A stretch of 64,000 nucleotides of DNA, from NCBI GenBank assembly GCA_947095585.1, contig OX352765.1, forward strand, positions 18,102,444 to 18,166,443. The letters run 5' to 3'. How positions within the stretch are numbered: the first letter of the stretch is position 1; each line of letters begins with the position of its first letter. The position numbers and the translations under genes were made by a program. The notes below the pieces were generated by a model that was given only the letters and a program-made list of their open reading frames with translations, did not search any database and was not told the origin of the DNA. This document shows, piece after piece, positions 1 to 10,844 of the stretch. This DNA comes from Nephrocerus scutellatus. Lineage: Eukaryota; Arthropoda; Insecta; Diptera; Pipunculidae.

Positions 1-718
1 ATATTACAAACATTTTGATTTATATTTTTTTTACAATATAAATAAGCAAATATTGCTCACTTAGAAGCATAGGGCAGAAACAGAATTCCTCCATCTTTTT
101 AGATCTTGCGCTAGTCGTTTCTCGCCACGTTCCAGTAGTCCCCGACTTATTCAACACTGATCTCATCCATGCGATACGCGGGCGCCACCTTTGTCGTGTT
201 CTTTGTGGATTCCATTTAAACGCCATTTTTGCAATGTCATCATCCGGTTTCCTCAGAGTGTGACCAATCCACCGCCACTTTCTTCGCCATATCTCAATCG
301 CAACTGTTTAACTAGATGATAGTTGTTGCAGGTCGTTGTTTGATATCGTGTTGGGCCAGACTATGCAACACACTCTTCTTAGACAGTTATTGATGAAAAC
401 CTGGAGTCTTTTTGTTGCAGAATCTGTGACTCACCAGGTCTCACAACCATAGAGAAGGACTGATTTCATACTTAAGTTGAAGATGTGAATTTTTGTGCGC
501 CTCGAGATGTTACGAGAGCACCACACTTTGTTAAGTTGGTGATATGCGTGGCGGACTTTATTTATGAGAGACGATATATCTGTCTCCGAACCGCCATCCG
601 TCGTTATAAAACTCCGAAGGTAACAAAACTCCTCTACGTACTCGATGGTTATCACTCGATCGTCCAAGCTTAGTGTCAGAGGGGTCATGGTACCAGTTTC
701 GATGCGCATCATTATAGT
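1..718 (-). mobile_element. LINE fragment (C-terminal part of reverse-transcriptase ORF)
   Basis: Reading leftwards, 712-431 encodes a block with DGGSETDI, TKIHIF and VLLYGCETW, the usual sequence after the palm/thumb of many insect non-LTR retrotransposon RTs. Further left, in shifted frames, come WRWIGHTLRK and MAFKWNPQRTRQRWRP, the typical C-terminal end of these ORFs, finishing near position 60. The frame is broken several times, so this is a dead copy. It resembles the fragment at 22330-23480 more than the one at 21240-22320. The left end may run out of the window. Clade is uncertain. Confidence 0.8.
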
Positions 719-720
719 TA

Positions 721-1039
721 ATATAGAGAATTTAAAAATTATAACAATTATATGTATTTTTATTAATTATTTACTATAAAAATAATGCTTTTGAAGAAAT
801 TTTTATCGAGGTAGCCATGCATAAATATAAGGAGGCCGCCGCTCAAAAATGTCTGGCTTAATGTATATTCATTTGAACAGAGCTTGGCCACTATCATTTT
901 GACCTATTATTTTTGACCTGTGTATATGCCGCTTAAGGTATCATCTACATATATTTTGATGAGAAAACAAAATGTGCTGAGGGCAGTAAAAAATATGTAA
1001 AATTATGATAGTGATTAAAAGTGTGTCCGTATGTTATGG
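721..1039. other. AT-rich stretch, nothing recognised
   Basis: No coding potential, RNA gene or clear repeat structure seen. The first 17 bases belong to a 22-bp word (716-737) that recurs at 44430-44451. Confidence 0.5.
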
Positions 1040-1790
1040 TCGTAACATGGTATGACGCCACATATTGGAGTTGACCAACCTGATTCCTGGCTTGTAGAAT
1101 AACAAAAATGTCAGTGTCATAGGCTATTCTGTTCTCTTTCTATCTTTCACACACTCTCTTTCTATCGATCTCTCACTCTCTCTTTTGTGATGTCTCTCTT
1201 TTTTCCAATTTTCGCTTTTCGGAGCATTGGTAGCCCATCTGACAAGTAAATATTGGATTTTCATGGTAAGCCACACATTAGAGAAGACAAACAAACCTCT
1301 GGGCTATCCTAATTCATAGATTTGAGCGATTCCATATTCAACTTGAACAGCTTTTCTCTTCTCTTTCTCTCTCAAACTCTATCTCTTTCTATCCCTTTTT
1401 CTATCGATCTCTCTTTCTCTTGTGATGTTTCTCTTTTTCCTAATGTTCGCTCTTCGGACGATCCGTAGCGCATCTGACAGTTGTAGACAAGTAAAAATTA
1501 GATTTCCATGGTATGAAGCCACATATTAGAGTAGACCAACCTCTGGGGCTATCCTTATTCCTGACTTATAAAATACGAAGGATTTAAGAGATTTCTTCTT
1601 TAACTTGAACTGCCTTATGTTGCCTACAATTTTTTTTCCTGTTACTTGTCAAAGGTTATCCTGTTCATTATGTCTCTCTCTCTGTTTGTCTACTTCTCGG
1701 TTTTCGGGCGATGTCACATCTGGCAATTGTAGACGACGACTCAAACAACAATTCCTATTAGACAAAAACTATCAGACAAGCGGAAAAAAT
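1040..1790. repeat. Tandem repeat of about 215-250 bp with CT-rich core, three degenerate copies
   Basis: The words CCACATATTGGAG (near 1056), CCACACATTAGAG (near 1272) and CCACATATTAGAG (near 1521) are each followed by a similar text: ACCAACCT or a variant, then GGGCTATCCT, a CT-rich tract (TCTCTTTCTATC), a TTCGC/TCGG segment and CATCTGACA. Spacing is about 216 and 249 bp. Copies are diverged. No protein is encoded. Confidence 0.7.
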
Positions 1791-2009
1791 GCCAACATCC
1801 ATCCATCCATCCAGCAAGGATAACAATGAAATTCCAAAATATCCGCACAAAGCTGCTATTTTTTACATTAAGGTGACAAACATGTATTTGTATTCGTATC
1901 GTATCTATGTGTATACCAATCGTGTAATTTCACAATAAACCGACACATAAACACGCAGTTTCCGTAACAGAAATAGCCGCAGACAACAATCTCGTGAGGC
2001 GATTCCTGG

Positions 2010-2050
<41 letters not shown>

Positions 2051-3234
2051 CACAGGATTCACAGAAACAAATATTCCGCCGCTATGCACAGAGAGATGCG
2101 ATTCCATCCACTACACAGTCCACTAGCAACAAAGGGAGAACAAAAACAAAGTAACATTACTGCCAGAAGGGATGTAGGTAACTACGCTGGATGGTTTTTT
2201 GTGCACAACAACACAACAGGGGCCGCTAACACAGCAGGAGCAGGACCCGGTCCAGAATTCAACCCTAACAACAGGACGACTGTGGTATGCATCCGTCTAG
2301 ACTTTGGCTAGACGATTCAAAACCACCACCGACTACACACACTCAGGCATTTTTGATTGCCGCCAATTCACTTTGTCGGAAGTGAAGCGACGAACAACAA
2401 CGCAAAATTTCGTCATAGACTCAGCCAGCACCGCAGCATCTACCATACCATGGGATGGATTTTAGAGCAAAGCGGGGTAGAATGGGATTCGCTCCATCGT
2501 ATAAGTGCGTTTCGATGGGAATTTCATCTTCTGGAAGGCATCATTTGAAATTTTTTGCGTGTGATTTTTGCATTTTTTTTTGTCTGCTCATCGTGCCTTC
2601 AGTCCTGAAATTTCGTGTAGACTTGGAAATAACTTTCGTTTCGATTTCGAATATCGCATGTGGCAGTTGTGGCTTCTTGCTGGGCTTGATTTGATTACAC
2701 TCTGAGAACCAACTGTACATTGTGTGGATAAATATATGCATCGCTCGAGCCAATAATTTAGTGAAATAGAAATGCTTACCACAATTAGGAACCGCTATAT
2801 TTTTAGAGCTTCTCTTTAAAAATTTATGACATCTCTAAAGTGGTTTTTTGAAAGGAAGTCTTGAAAAATATCTTCTTTCGTACTAAAAAAAACCACAAAA
2901 ATTATTTTTTTTTGAATAAAAGCGTAATTTTCTGAAGCCTTAAATAGAAGCTGGGGGAGTCAAATCTGGTAGAAAGAGTGGCTGTGGCTGACTCAATTTT
3001 CTTATTGGAATCCGTTTTAGAATTTGATTAAAGTCAGTTGTGCTCCCGATAACCTTTACTCGGCTTTTTTCACATTGGTAATAGTCCTTATTTCCTTAAA
3101 TTTATTTGAGATACCGACCACCGAGCTTATTCATGACTTTATAAAGATTTGCTGTAGGCGATCCTAAGGTCCACACCATGACTTGACTATAACAAGAATT
3201 CCTGTTATATATACTTTTCAATAATATGGAGATG
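1791..3234. other. Non-coding stretch with one (TA)n microsatellite
   Basis: Short open frames here have no recognisable family features and no splice pattern joining them. The only clear element is the dinucleotide tract at 2012-2046. I see no gene. Confidence 0.5.
2012..2046. repeat. (TA)n microsatellite
   Basis: About 17 uninterrupted AT/TA dinucleotides read directly from the sequence. Confidence 0.95.
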
Positions 3235-3415
3235 GGATGGGAATATGGAGACCTTCAAAATACCCCAAAAGCCCCTCCCTCGAGACCTACTCAAGAACCC
3301 GAAATACCACCTCAAGACCAACCCAATACCCCCTCAAGGCACCCTCAAGTTGCCATCAAGACCCTATCACCTGAAAACATCCTAAAAACCACCTCAAGAC
3401 CCTAAAAACAACGTG
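3235..3415. repeat. C/A-rich minisatellite, left part
   Basis: Degenerate runs of CCCCTCAAGACC / CACCTCAAGACC with 10-20 bp spacing. The same kind of sequence resumes at 12775-12990 directly after the poly-A end of the LINE copy, so the LINE plus the LTR element appear to sit inside one minisatellite. The reverse-complement version (GGGTCTTTTGAGG) forms the array at 53055-53960. Confidence 0.7.
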
Positions 3416-3419
3416 GATG

Positions 3420-4772
3420 CCGCCGCTGATGCAATCACAAACATCATCACAAACATTATTGGTATGAGAGACGTTATCCCTTCCAGGAATAAGTCTGTTA
3501 AACCAAAGGAAGTTGGATGGTATGACTCGAGCTGTAAAGAGGCTTCTAGGATAAGAGAGGTATGATTTCGGTTTTACAAAGCAAACCCTACTGAGGAAAA
3601 CCGAACAAATTTTAAACGAGCCAGAAATGATTACAATGCCCATCTTCAGCGAGTTAAATTCGCCTACGACCAAAAATTGAGGCAAAAAATACTACAATAT
3701 CCCAAAGGTAGTAAAAATTTTTGGTCATTCGTGAAAATAATCAATAAAACAGCCTTGTCGTCGATTCCAACGCTCATTTGAAATGACATTCCAGTTGTAA
3801 GCTCTATAGACAAGGCCAATCTGTTTGCTGTGCATTTTGCAGCTAGCTCCACGCTTCCAGATTGTGCATTGCTGCCGCCTGCACCTCAGAGTATTGAACA
3901 CTCTATGGGACAGATATTCATTCGTACTCGTGCAGTTGCTAGAGTTTTAAACGATCTCAACACTTACAAATCCGCTGGGCCAGATGGTATTTCCCCATTA
4001 GTTCTGAAGAGGTGCTCTTCCAACCTGGCATTAGCATTGCGTAAGCTTTTCCATCTATTCTATTCTTCTGGACTCTTCCTGAAAATTTGGAAAACAGCCT
4101 TTATCCTTCGTCGTCTCCTTCTTCTTACCGACCCATAGCACTTACATCCATTCTTTCCAAGGTCATGGAAACGCTAACCAATTTTCAGCTCATGAAATAT
4201 CTTAAAAATAACGAAATCCTTAGTGAACGGCAGTACGGATTTCGTAGGCAATGTTCTTCTGGTAATTTTATGGTATATCGCACCGAAAAGTGGGCCCGGT
4301 CTTTGCATCAATTTGGTAAAAGCAACGTTAAATTCTGACTTAGACAGCATAGTAAAATGGGGAGAAAACAATCGAGTAGCCATACGCTTTCCAATGAGCC
4401 GCGGCGCGTCAAAACGAGTCCTAAATCCCATGCCATTATCCGTTAATGGCACTTGCATCGAGGAAACTGAAAATCTCGCAGTTCTCGGTAATGTTTAGGT
4501 TTTCTAACCCGGTGCAAGAAATATTTCACTCCCTCTGATCTGGCTACTATCTACAAGACTTTTATTCGCCCTAAACTTGACTACAATTGTCATATCTGGT
4601 TTGGTGCGCCTAAAACTAACTTGCATCAGCTAGATAGTATACAAAACCGTGCGTTAAAACTTATCAGTGACGAAAACTTGCGAAATCAATAGATTCGTTT
4701 ATGGAACGTTTCCTGCTTGTGCTTGAATTTAACCGCAATACTCGTGCCGCTCCAAATGCTCATCAGTTTACC
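3420..4772 (+). mobile_element. LINE relic, 5' part, split by the LTR retrotransposon
   Basis: Broken frames encode parts of a Jockey/CR1-type reverse transcriptase: GWYDSSCKEA near 3512, NFKRARNDYNAHL near 3609, SAGPDGISPLVLKRC near 3972, SYRPIALTSILSKVME near 4123 and ERQYGFRRQ near 4225. Several frameshifts and stops are present. A second copy of the same family lies at 49441-50490. The copy is interrupted exactly at 4772 by the LTR element and resumes at 12524. The upstream RT region and endonuclease are missing, so it was 5'-truncated before the LTR element landed. Confidence 0.85.
4767..4772. repeat. 6-bp target site duplication, left
   Basis: TTTACC immediately before the LTR. The same six bases follow the other LTR at 12524-12529. 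The related LINE copy near 50230 shows the empty site as GGTTTACCCTCAAG. Confidence 0.9.
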
Positions 4773-5469
4773 AATTATGTTTTCAATGTAACTTAGTAAA
4801 TTTTAAAAAAGATCTTTCTTTATTAAAATAATATTACAAGTCACAAGAAAATTATTTAAGACAATATCTTTATTGAATGATTCTATATCCTGTATCACTG
4901 TGTATAAATTTGTAGAATGGAAGTGTTAATAATACAATCCGTTAAACAATACTGAATGAATGTTGGATACTTAATGAATTATGAATACTGAATGCTTCTG
5001 CTTTTATACTTATTTCTATATACTTATTTTGTTATGTGATCCAACTTGTGTTGTGAAATAGTTTTGGACTTTGAACTTGTTTTCGTCTTTGAGGACGTAA
5101 ACATGTTATTGTCTTAGATCTGATTTGAGATAAGGTTGTTTTCATGTTCTAGCATGTTTTGAATAGATATCTAAATTCGTCGTAATTGACCATCTGGCGT
5201 TTTGATCATTGATTGGCCTTGAATTGAAGATGGTAAACATGTTGACAAAATTCGTATTGTGATATAAGATTGGCCTTGAATGTTAAAGTAGTAAACAAGA
5301 TGATTTCATCATGTTGTGAAATTGGTAAACAAGATATGAAGTTGGATCGCATTTACATTATTCTTATTCTATGTGATTATGTGATTACATACTGTGAATA
5401 TCTTATATTGTTATTCAGTATTTCTATATTATAACGGGTGCCTGTAGTGGGATATTCTCTATGTTAACA
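4773..5469 (-). repeat. 3' LTR (element orientation)
   Basis: 697 bp. In element orientation it begins TGTTAACATAG and ends ACATAATT. It contains AATAAA (plus-strand tttatt at 4819-4824) near its end, a plausible polyadenylation signal. Length and sequence match the other LTR at a constant offset of 7054 bp. Confidence 0.95.
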
Positions 5470-5477
5470 CCCCCACC
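5470..5477 (-). promoter_or_regulatory. Polypurine tract
   Basis: In element orientation GGTGGGGG followed by TG and the LTR start, the expected position of the plus-strand DNA primer. The exact first LTR base is uncertain by one or two positions. Confidence 0.6.
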
Positions 5478-5499
5478 GCTAGCCTGAGGCTCCGACGAA

Positions 5500-6434
5500 G
5501 TAGTAGCTTTACATATTGATATTTTCTTATATTTTAAAAGTTTATAAATTGATAATATGATTATTAGTATGAAAATTATGGATATATAAGATGTATGAAA
5601 ATAGGTTTGTTCTTTAGTTTTTATAGTAATTTCTTCAATATGTTTTCTATTGTTTTCTATTTTTTCGATATGAAAATCTTCTAATTTGATTATTTCGATA
5701 CTTTTATTTTCTATTACTTCTGATACAAAGTATGGAAGAATGATATCATCTTTTATTTTAAAATATGAATTTATATATGTTTTATTTTCGATTTCAATAT
5801 TACAGTTTTCGAATTTAATTATTTTGCTTCCATATATATCTATTTTTAATTGATTACAGTTATGTTTGATTTTAGAATTATTTTAGAAATATTTTTCGTT
5901 ACTACAATTCCTGGGATTATTTCTTTAATTTCTTCCTCTGTAAAATTTTTCATTTTGCAATAGGCTTTTTCAAATTTAATAATATTTGTAGTACAGTTGT
6001 TTCTTATTTTATTTAAGTTTTTCTCTAACTTATCTTTTACATTTTTATCATATATATTATTATTTTGATCTATTATAAAGGTGCTTTCGTTTAATGATAT
6101 GGTTTTATTGTTTTTGTTTGGCATTGGTTCAATGATAATAGTGGAATATGAGGAGTTAGAATATTCGGGTATTAAGAGGATTATTATAATAAGTTCATAT
6201 TCGAATATTACGGCTATTTTTGTGTCTTTAAGTCCTTGGATATTTTTAGCTAGTTTTAGTTCCTTTTCTGTTAAAATATTTCTTGTAAGTATACCAAGTT
6301 TGCTTGTTAGAATAATTTGTTCTATGTCGTCTATGTGATGTCGGAAAAGATTGATGTCATAATTAATTTGATAAATATGTTCTATGTAATTTATTTCTTT
6401 TTCTATCTTAGTAATGTCCTTTTTATTTAGTTTA
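5500..6434 (-). pseudogene. env-like third frame, 5'-shortened and broken
   Basis: Downstream of pol, an open stretch runs from about 6430 to its stop at 5846. It overlaps the end of pol in another frame and has no signal peptide or usual N-terminal part. It contains a segment with DDIEQIIL and LGILTRNILT, reminiscent of the membrane-fusion subunit of insect errantivirus envelope proteins. After the stop, coding-like sequence appears to continue in another frame to about 5500, including an Ile-rich hydrophobic stretch near 5535-5590 that could be a membrane anchor. This suggests one frameshift plus loss of the N-terminal half. No functional product is expected. The family call is by resemblance only. 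Confidence 0.6.
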
Positions 6435-9392
6435 TGAGTTACTTTTATGTGTTTTTCCTTTTGTTTTAATTGTTGGTGAATTGTAGTTTTGATATTTCTT
6501 TTTCCGTTTGATGTGTGATTTATAATATTTTAAATTATTTCGTTTATCGATTATATGATTTTCGTCTATTTTTTCTGCATCAAGTTTTCTGAATTTCGTG
6601 TGATTTTTTCCACCGCGTGTTTCTTTAATGAAAGTAGTTCCTGGTTGTATTTCTAAATCTTCTCTTTCTTTATTTAATTTATTTATGGATGTTTGTTTTT
6701 TCTTGATTATTTTATCTTTAATAGAATCATATTCGTTGTTATGTATTTTTCCATTTTTAAAATCGATTGGTTTTTTATCAGTAGTTGAATGTATGGTATT
6801 GTTATAATAATTTATAATTTTTAATATCTTTTCCTCAACAGTATTATTATTTGTGTTTGGATCATGCCTTAATAATCTAATGTGTTCATTGATTGTGTTA
6901 TGTAGTCTTTCTACATCTGAATTGGATGTGTGGTTATTTCTGAGATGTTCATTTTTAATGATTTCAAATAATTCTTCTTCATCTGTTATATCTTTTAGGA
7001 ATTTGTTAGTTTTAATAATTTTTAATTGTCCTTGGTCTGCAAAATATTTTTGATAAACATCTTCTAATGTTTTTATAAATTCTTCGTTATCTGCATAAAG
7101 ACAGTTTAAGGATTTTGGGTTAAAATGCGATTTTAAGAGTATTAATGCTGTTTCTTCATCCAGTGATTTGATATAAATAACTTTTCTATTTTTATTAAAA
7201 ATTTTTATTTGTTTAATTCTTAATGAACCGGAAGTAATTTTAAAGATTGCTATTTGTGTTTTAAATATATTTAAAGGGGATGTACTAAGTGCAAATATGT
7301 TTGATCTATTTTCTTCATTTCTTTCTGTAAGATTTATTTCTATTCGGGAGAGTGCATCTGCATTTTTATTTTTGGTTCCTTTTTTATATATGATTTCATA
7401 ATCAAATTCGGATAGTTTTAGTCTCCATCTTACTAGTTTTGAATTTGGTTCTTTGATTGAGAAAAGCCAAGTTAAAGGTTTATGATCGGTTTCGATTATA
7501 AATTTACGTCCAAAGAGATATGGTCTAAAATATTTTGTTGACCAGACGATTGCTAATAGTTCTTTTTCAATGGTGCTGTAATTTATTTCATGTTCATTTA
7601 ATGTTCTGCTAGCGTAACATATCGGATGATTATTTTGAGAAAGTATTGCTCCTAAAGCATAATTACTAGCATCTGTTGTAAGGGTAAAATTTTTATTGAA
7701 ATCGGGATAACTTAATATTGGATCATTTATTAATAATTTTTTAAGTGTGTTAAAACTTTCTTGATATTTTATATTTGAAATGTCTAATTTAGCATTCTTT
7801 TTTAAGAATAATGTCATTGGCTTTGCTATTAATGAATAGTCTTTAATGAATTTTCTGTAATAACCCGTTAGTCCTAAAAATTGTTTAATTTGTTTCGTAG
7901 TTTTGGGTATTGGAAATTTATTTACGCATTCTATTTTTTTTGGATTTGGTTTTATTCCGTTTTGTGTCACAATGTGTCCAAGAAATTCTGTTTCTTTCTT
8001 TAGAAATTCTGATTTATCTAATTGAATTTTTAGATTTGCTTTCCTTAAGCAATTAAATATTAAATTGATTGAATGTATATGCTCTTGTATTGAAGTAGAG
8101 AAGATGATAATGTCGTCCAGATAGACTAAACAAATCTTATTGATATAATCCTTTAAGATATTGTTCATAAGTCTTTGAAATGTCGCTGGGGCTGTCTTCA
8201 GTCCAAATGGCATTCTTAAGAATTCATAATGTCCTCCTTCTACGCTAAAGGCTGTTTTATGAATATATTTTTCCTCAATTTCTATTTGATGAAATCCCTT
8301 AGCTAAATCAAGGGTTGTGAAATACTGGCATCTGCCCAGTTTATCTAATATATCATCAATATTTGGTAGAGGGTACTTGTCGTCTATTGTAACTTCATTT
8401 AGTTTACGATAGTCTATGACAAGCCTCCACTTTTGTTTTCCACTGGCGTCGACCTTTTTCGGTACAATCCACACAGGGGCTGAATAAGGCGAATGGCTCG
8501 GTCTTATAATATTATTTTTGAGGAGTTCTTGAATCTGGGTTTTGACTTCATCTTTATGTATGTAAGGATATCTGTATGAATTCGCGTTTATTGGTACATT
8601 ATCAGTGGTACGTATTTCATGTTTAATTGCATTTGTAAAAGAGAGATTTGAATTTTCTTGATAAAAAATGTTTGAATATTGGTTTATTATTTTCAATAAT
8701 TTTTGTTTCTCTTCTGCGTTGAGATGTTGAGTTCGTATTTGTTCCGTTAATAATTTATTATTATATTCTTCTATTATAGAGAAATTTTTTATATTAACTT
8801 CTTCAATTTCATTTGGATTTATTTCAAATGGACCTTGGCATTTTACATTCGTTTGAACTTCAATCTTATGATTTTCAACATTGTAAATTCCTTCATCAAA
8901 AATTATTTCGTTTTTCAAGAACTTCTGCTTCTTGAGGTAAACTAATCCTTCTTGTTGATTCACCAATAACTGTACAGTATGTTTGTTTGATCTTTCAAAC
9001 AACATTTGTATAGTTTGTCCATTGATTTCTAATAGATTATGTTTATAATCTATTTTAGCGTTAAATCGTTTTAGTATGTCGTTTCCAATAATACCGTCGT
9101 ATTTGTCATGGAACGCGCAGACTAAAAAGTCAATTTTTTGCTTTAGATCACCAAATTCTTTAAAAAGGGGAACTGATACTCTTTCAGTTACGTTTATATT
9201 ATGTTGTAGTGTTTTAATTTGAATTTTATTAATTGGTACTTTCCATTTAGGATTACAAAGACCTGGATTTATAATAGAGTTTGTTGCTCCAGTATCGATA
9301 ATAAATTTTAATGGATTTTTATTAGATTTGATTTTTACATATGGTAAATCTCCTCCGAGGCTTGTAAGTGAAAATTTTCGCTTGTTTCGCAT
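6432..9392 (-). CDS. pol: pol polyprotein with in-frame integrase deletion
   Basis: The open frame of about 986 codons starts inside the end of gag in the -1 frame, so it is probably made as a Gag-Pol fusion. Domains in order: aspartic protease with IIDTGATNS (about residues 31-39); reverse transcriptase with LDLAKGFHQI, RMPFGLKTAP and the catalytic YLDD near residue 424 (codons at 8123-8112); RNase H opening with TTDASNYALG (about 570); a region ending GTKNKNADALSRI; then integrase. The integrase begins with the two zinc-finger histidines (EHLRNNH) but jumps directly to TSNSDVERLHNT, which normally lies near the catalytic glutamate. The CC half of the zinc finger and the first two catalytic aspartates are absent. 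The C-terminal integrase region follows in frame. Protease and RT look intact. Confidence 0.93.
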   Translation of the reverse strand: MRNKRKFSLTSLGGDLPYVKIKSNKNPLKFIIDTGATNSIINPGLCNPKWKVPINKIQIKTLQHNINVTERVSVPLFKEFGDLKQKIDFLVCAFHDKYDGIIGNDILKRFNAKIDYKHNLLEINGQTIQMLFERSNKHTVQLLVNQQEGLVYLKKQKFLKNEIIFDEGIYNVENHKIEVQTNVKCQGPFEINPNEIEEVNIKNFSIIEEYNNKLLTEQIRTQHLNAEEKQKLLKIINQYSNIFYQENSNLSFTNAIKHEIRTTDNVPINANSYRYPYIHKDEVKTQIQELLKNNIIRPSHSPYSAPVWIVPKKVDASGKQKWRLVIDYRKLNEVTIDDKYPLPNIDDILDKLGRCQYFTTLDLAKGFHQIEIEEKYIHKTAFSVEGGHYEFLRMPFGLKTAPATFQRLMNNILKDYINKICLVYLDDIIIFSTSIQEHIHSINLIFNCLRKANLKIQLDKSEFLKKETEFLGHIVTQNGIKPNPKKIECVNKFPIPKTTKQIKQFLGLTGYYRKFIKDYSLIAKPMTLFLKKNAKLDISNIKYQESFNTLKKLLINDPILSYPDFNKNFTLTTDASNYALGAILSQNNHPICYASRTLNEHEINYSTIEKELLAIVWSTKYFRPYLFGRKFIIETDHKPLTWLFSIKEPNSKLVRWRLKLSEFDYEIIYKKGTKNKNADALSRIEINLTERNEENRSNIFALSTSPLNIFKTQIAIFKITSGSLRIKQIKIFNKNRKVIYIKSLDEETALILLKSHFNPKSLNCLYADNEEFIKTLEDVYQKYFADQGQLKIIKTNKFLKDITDEEELFEIIKNEHLRNNHTSNSDVERLHNTINEHIRLLRHDPNTNNNTVEEKILKIINYYNNTIHSTTDKKPIDFKNGKIHNNEYDSIKDKIIKKKQTSINKLNKEREDLEIQPGTTFIKETRGGKNHTKFRKLDAEKIDENHIIDKRNNLKYYKSHIKRKKKYQNYNSPTIKTKGKTHKSNS

Positions 9393-10423
9393 TTATTTAT
9401 GTCCATAGGTTCGACAGTTTGATTTTGTTGGATATCAGGCAAATTATTTGGAATGTCACTTGTGAATTGATGATAATTTGGTTGTCTATAATTATTATAA
9501 CTATTATTTCTATAATTATTGAACTGTCTGTTCTTATTCTGATATTGATCGGATCTATAATTATTATAGCTATCATTTCTATAATTGTTGAACTGCCTGT
9601 TCCTATTCTGATATTGGTCGGATCTATAATTATTATAGCTATCATTTCTATAATTGTTAAGATGTTCATTTCTGTTTGGGTTTTGTTGGTATTTATTTCC
9701 ATATTCTTGTTTATTTGGAGAAAAATTATTATTTTTATTGTAATTATTATTATAACGTATTTTCCTATTATTATTGTGATTATAGAATGGTTCTGGATTT
9801 GATTGATCTGCGTAGCCTGTTTGACTAAGTATATCAATTGCTGATTCTAAATTCTCAGGATTTCTACAAATTAGAATTGTTTTCATTGGTTCAGGTATTT
9901 TATTTTTAAATATATCAAGTGCAGTACGTATGTTATTTAATGAACATTCGTTCGCTATTTTACCAGGGCCAGTTACTAATAAAGTTTTGTTATTTAATTT
10001 TCGTAGTTTATCTTTTATTTCGTTGAAAAAACCTAAAACATTGTTTTTGAAAGTAACACCTCTCAATTCGTCGAAAAGTTGTTCTACACTACGTCTTTCG
10101 GCAAAGTTATTTTGTAAAACGATTTTGATATCATTCCAAGCAATGGCTTGGGTATTAATTTCTATTACTTCTCTAGCTTTTCTGATAAGTTTGCTTCTTA
10201 TTATGTCCGAAAATAAATATTGAGAAAGGTCATCGTAAGTTATTAATAGGGGATTTATTCTGTCTACTAAATTAGTGAATGTTAATAAGTTGTCCGAATT
10301 TCCGTCAAAGTAAGGAAGGGCGTTTAGGTATTTAATAGGATTTAGGATTATTTTATTTTCTAAGATAATATTATTTTCTTGCATTAAATTATCTTGCATT
10401 AAATTATTTACTTGATTTTCCAT
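9335..10423 (-). CDS. gag: gag (capsid/nucleocapsid-like polyprotein)
   Basis: 362 codons from an ATG at 10423. The N-terminal part contains LPYFDGNSDNLLTFTNLVD, a signature of Gag in 17.6/gypsy-type elements. The C-terminal third is Asn/Tyr/Arg-rich, with a 23-residue unit (FNNYRNDSYNNYRSDQYQ and on) repeated about two and a half times between roughly 9490 and 9665 at an exact 69-bp period. No CCHC zinc knuckle is seen; the NYR-rich basic tail may take over nucleic-acid binding (inference). The last 58 bp overlap pol. A candidate frameshift heptamer lies at 9377-9371. Confidence 0.9.
   Translation of the reverse strand: MENQVNNLMQDNLMQENNIILENKIILNPIKYLNALPYFDGNSDNLLTFTNLVDRINPLLITYDDLSQYLFSDIIRSKLIRKAREVIEINTQAIAWNDIKIVLQNNFAERRSVEQLFDELRGVTFKNNVLGFFNEIKDKLRKLNNKTLLVTGPGKIANECSLNNIRTALDIFKNKIPEPMKTILICRNPENLESAIDILSQTGYADQSNPEPFYNHNNNRKIRYNNNYNKNNNFSPNKQEYGNKYQQNPNRNEHLNNYRNDSYNNYRSDQYQNRNRQFNNYRNDSYNNYRSDQYQNKNRQFNNYRNNSYNNYRQPNYHQFTSDIPNNLPDIQQNQTVEPMDINKCETSENFHLQASEEIYHM
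9371..9377 (-). promoter_or_regulatory. Candidate -1 ribosomal frameshift heptamer
   Basis: In the gag frame the codons read GAA AAT TTT, giving A AAT TTT, which fits the X XXY YYZ pattern. Slipping back one base gives AAA TTT in the pol frame, exactly where the two frames overlap. The site is 15 codons before the gag stop. No downstream pseudoknot was evaluated. Confidence 0.55.
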
Positions 10424-10844
10424 TTTGATTTTATTAAATATTTGTTTGTAATAATAAAAAAAATAAAGTAACCTTATATTTTATATATATAATAAAAATT
10501 GTAGATTTTATTTGTTAAAATTATTTAAATTGTGTATATATTTTTTAATAGTAAAAATGTCTATGATTTCACCTTGATTTAATTTTCAGATCAGCAATTT
10601 GATGATAAATATTGATTGATGTTCTTTGTTAATTTATTATGTTGAATCGTCTTTAATTTGTCTTCTAGTGATATTGTGAATAATCGTCTTTTATTTGTCT
10701 TCTAATGATGCTGCGGAGAAGCGTCTTTGATTTGTCTTCTAATGATGCTGCGGATAATTGTCTTTGATTCGTCTTCTTTATGTTGATTTGACCAATAGTT
10801 TATTTTGTTAATGTTCTTTATTTTGTAGAAAATGTTCGTAAAAT

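Noticed and set aside
2084..2548. Overlapping plus-strand open frames near the (TA)n tract
   Set aside because: Low-complexity and without recognisable domains, splice partners or a conserved start context.
9368..9837. Two Ile-rich hydrophobic open frames overlapping gag on both strands
   Set aside because: They are out-of-frame readings of the AT-rich repeat region of gag and carry no independent signal.
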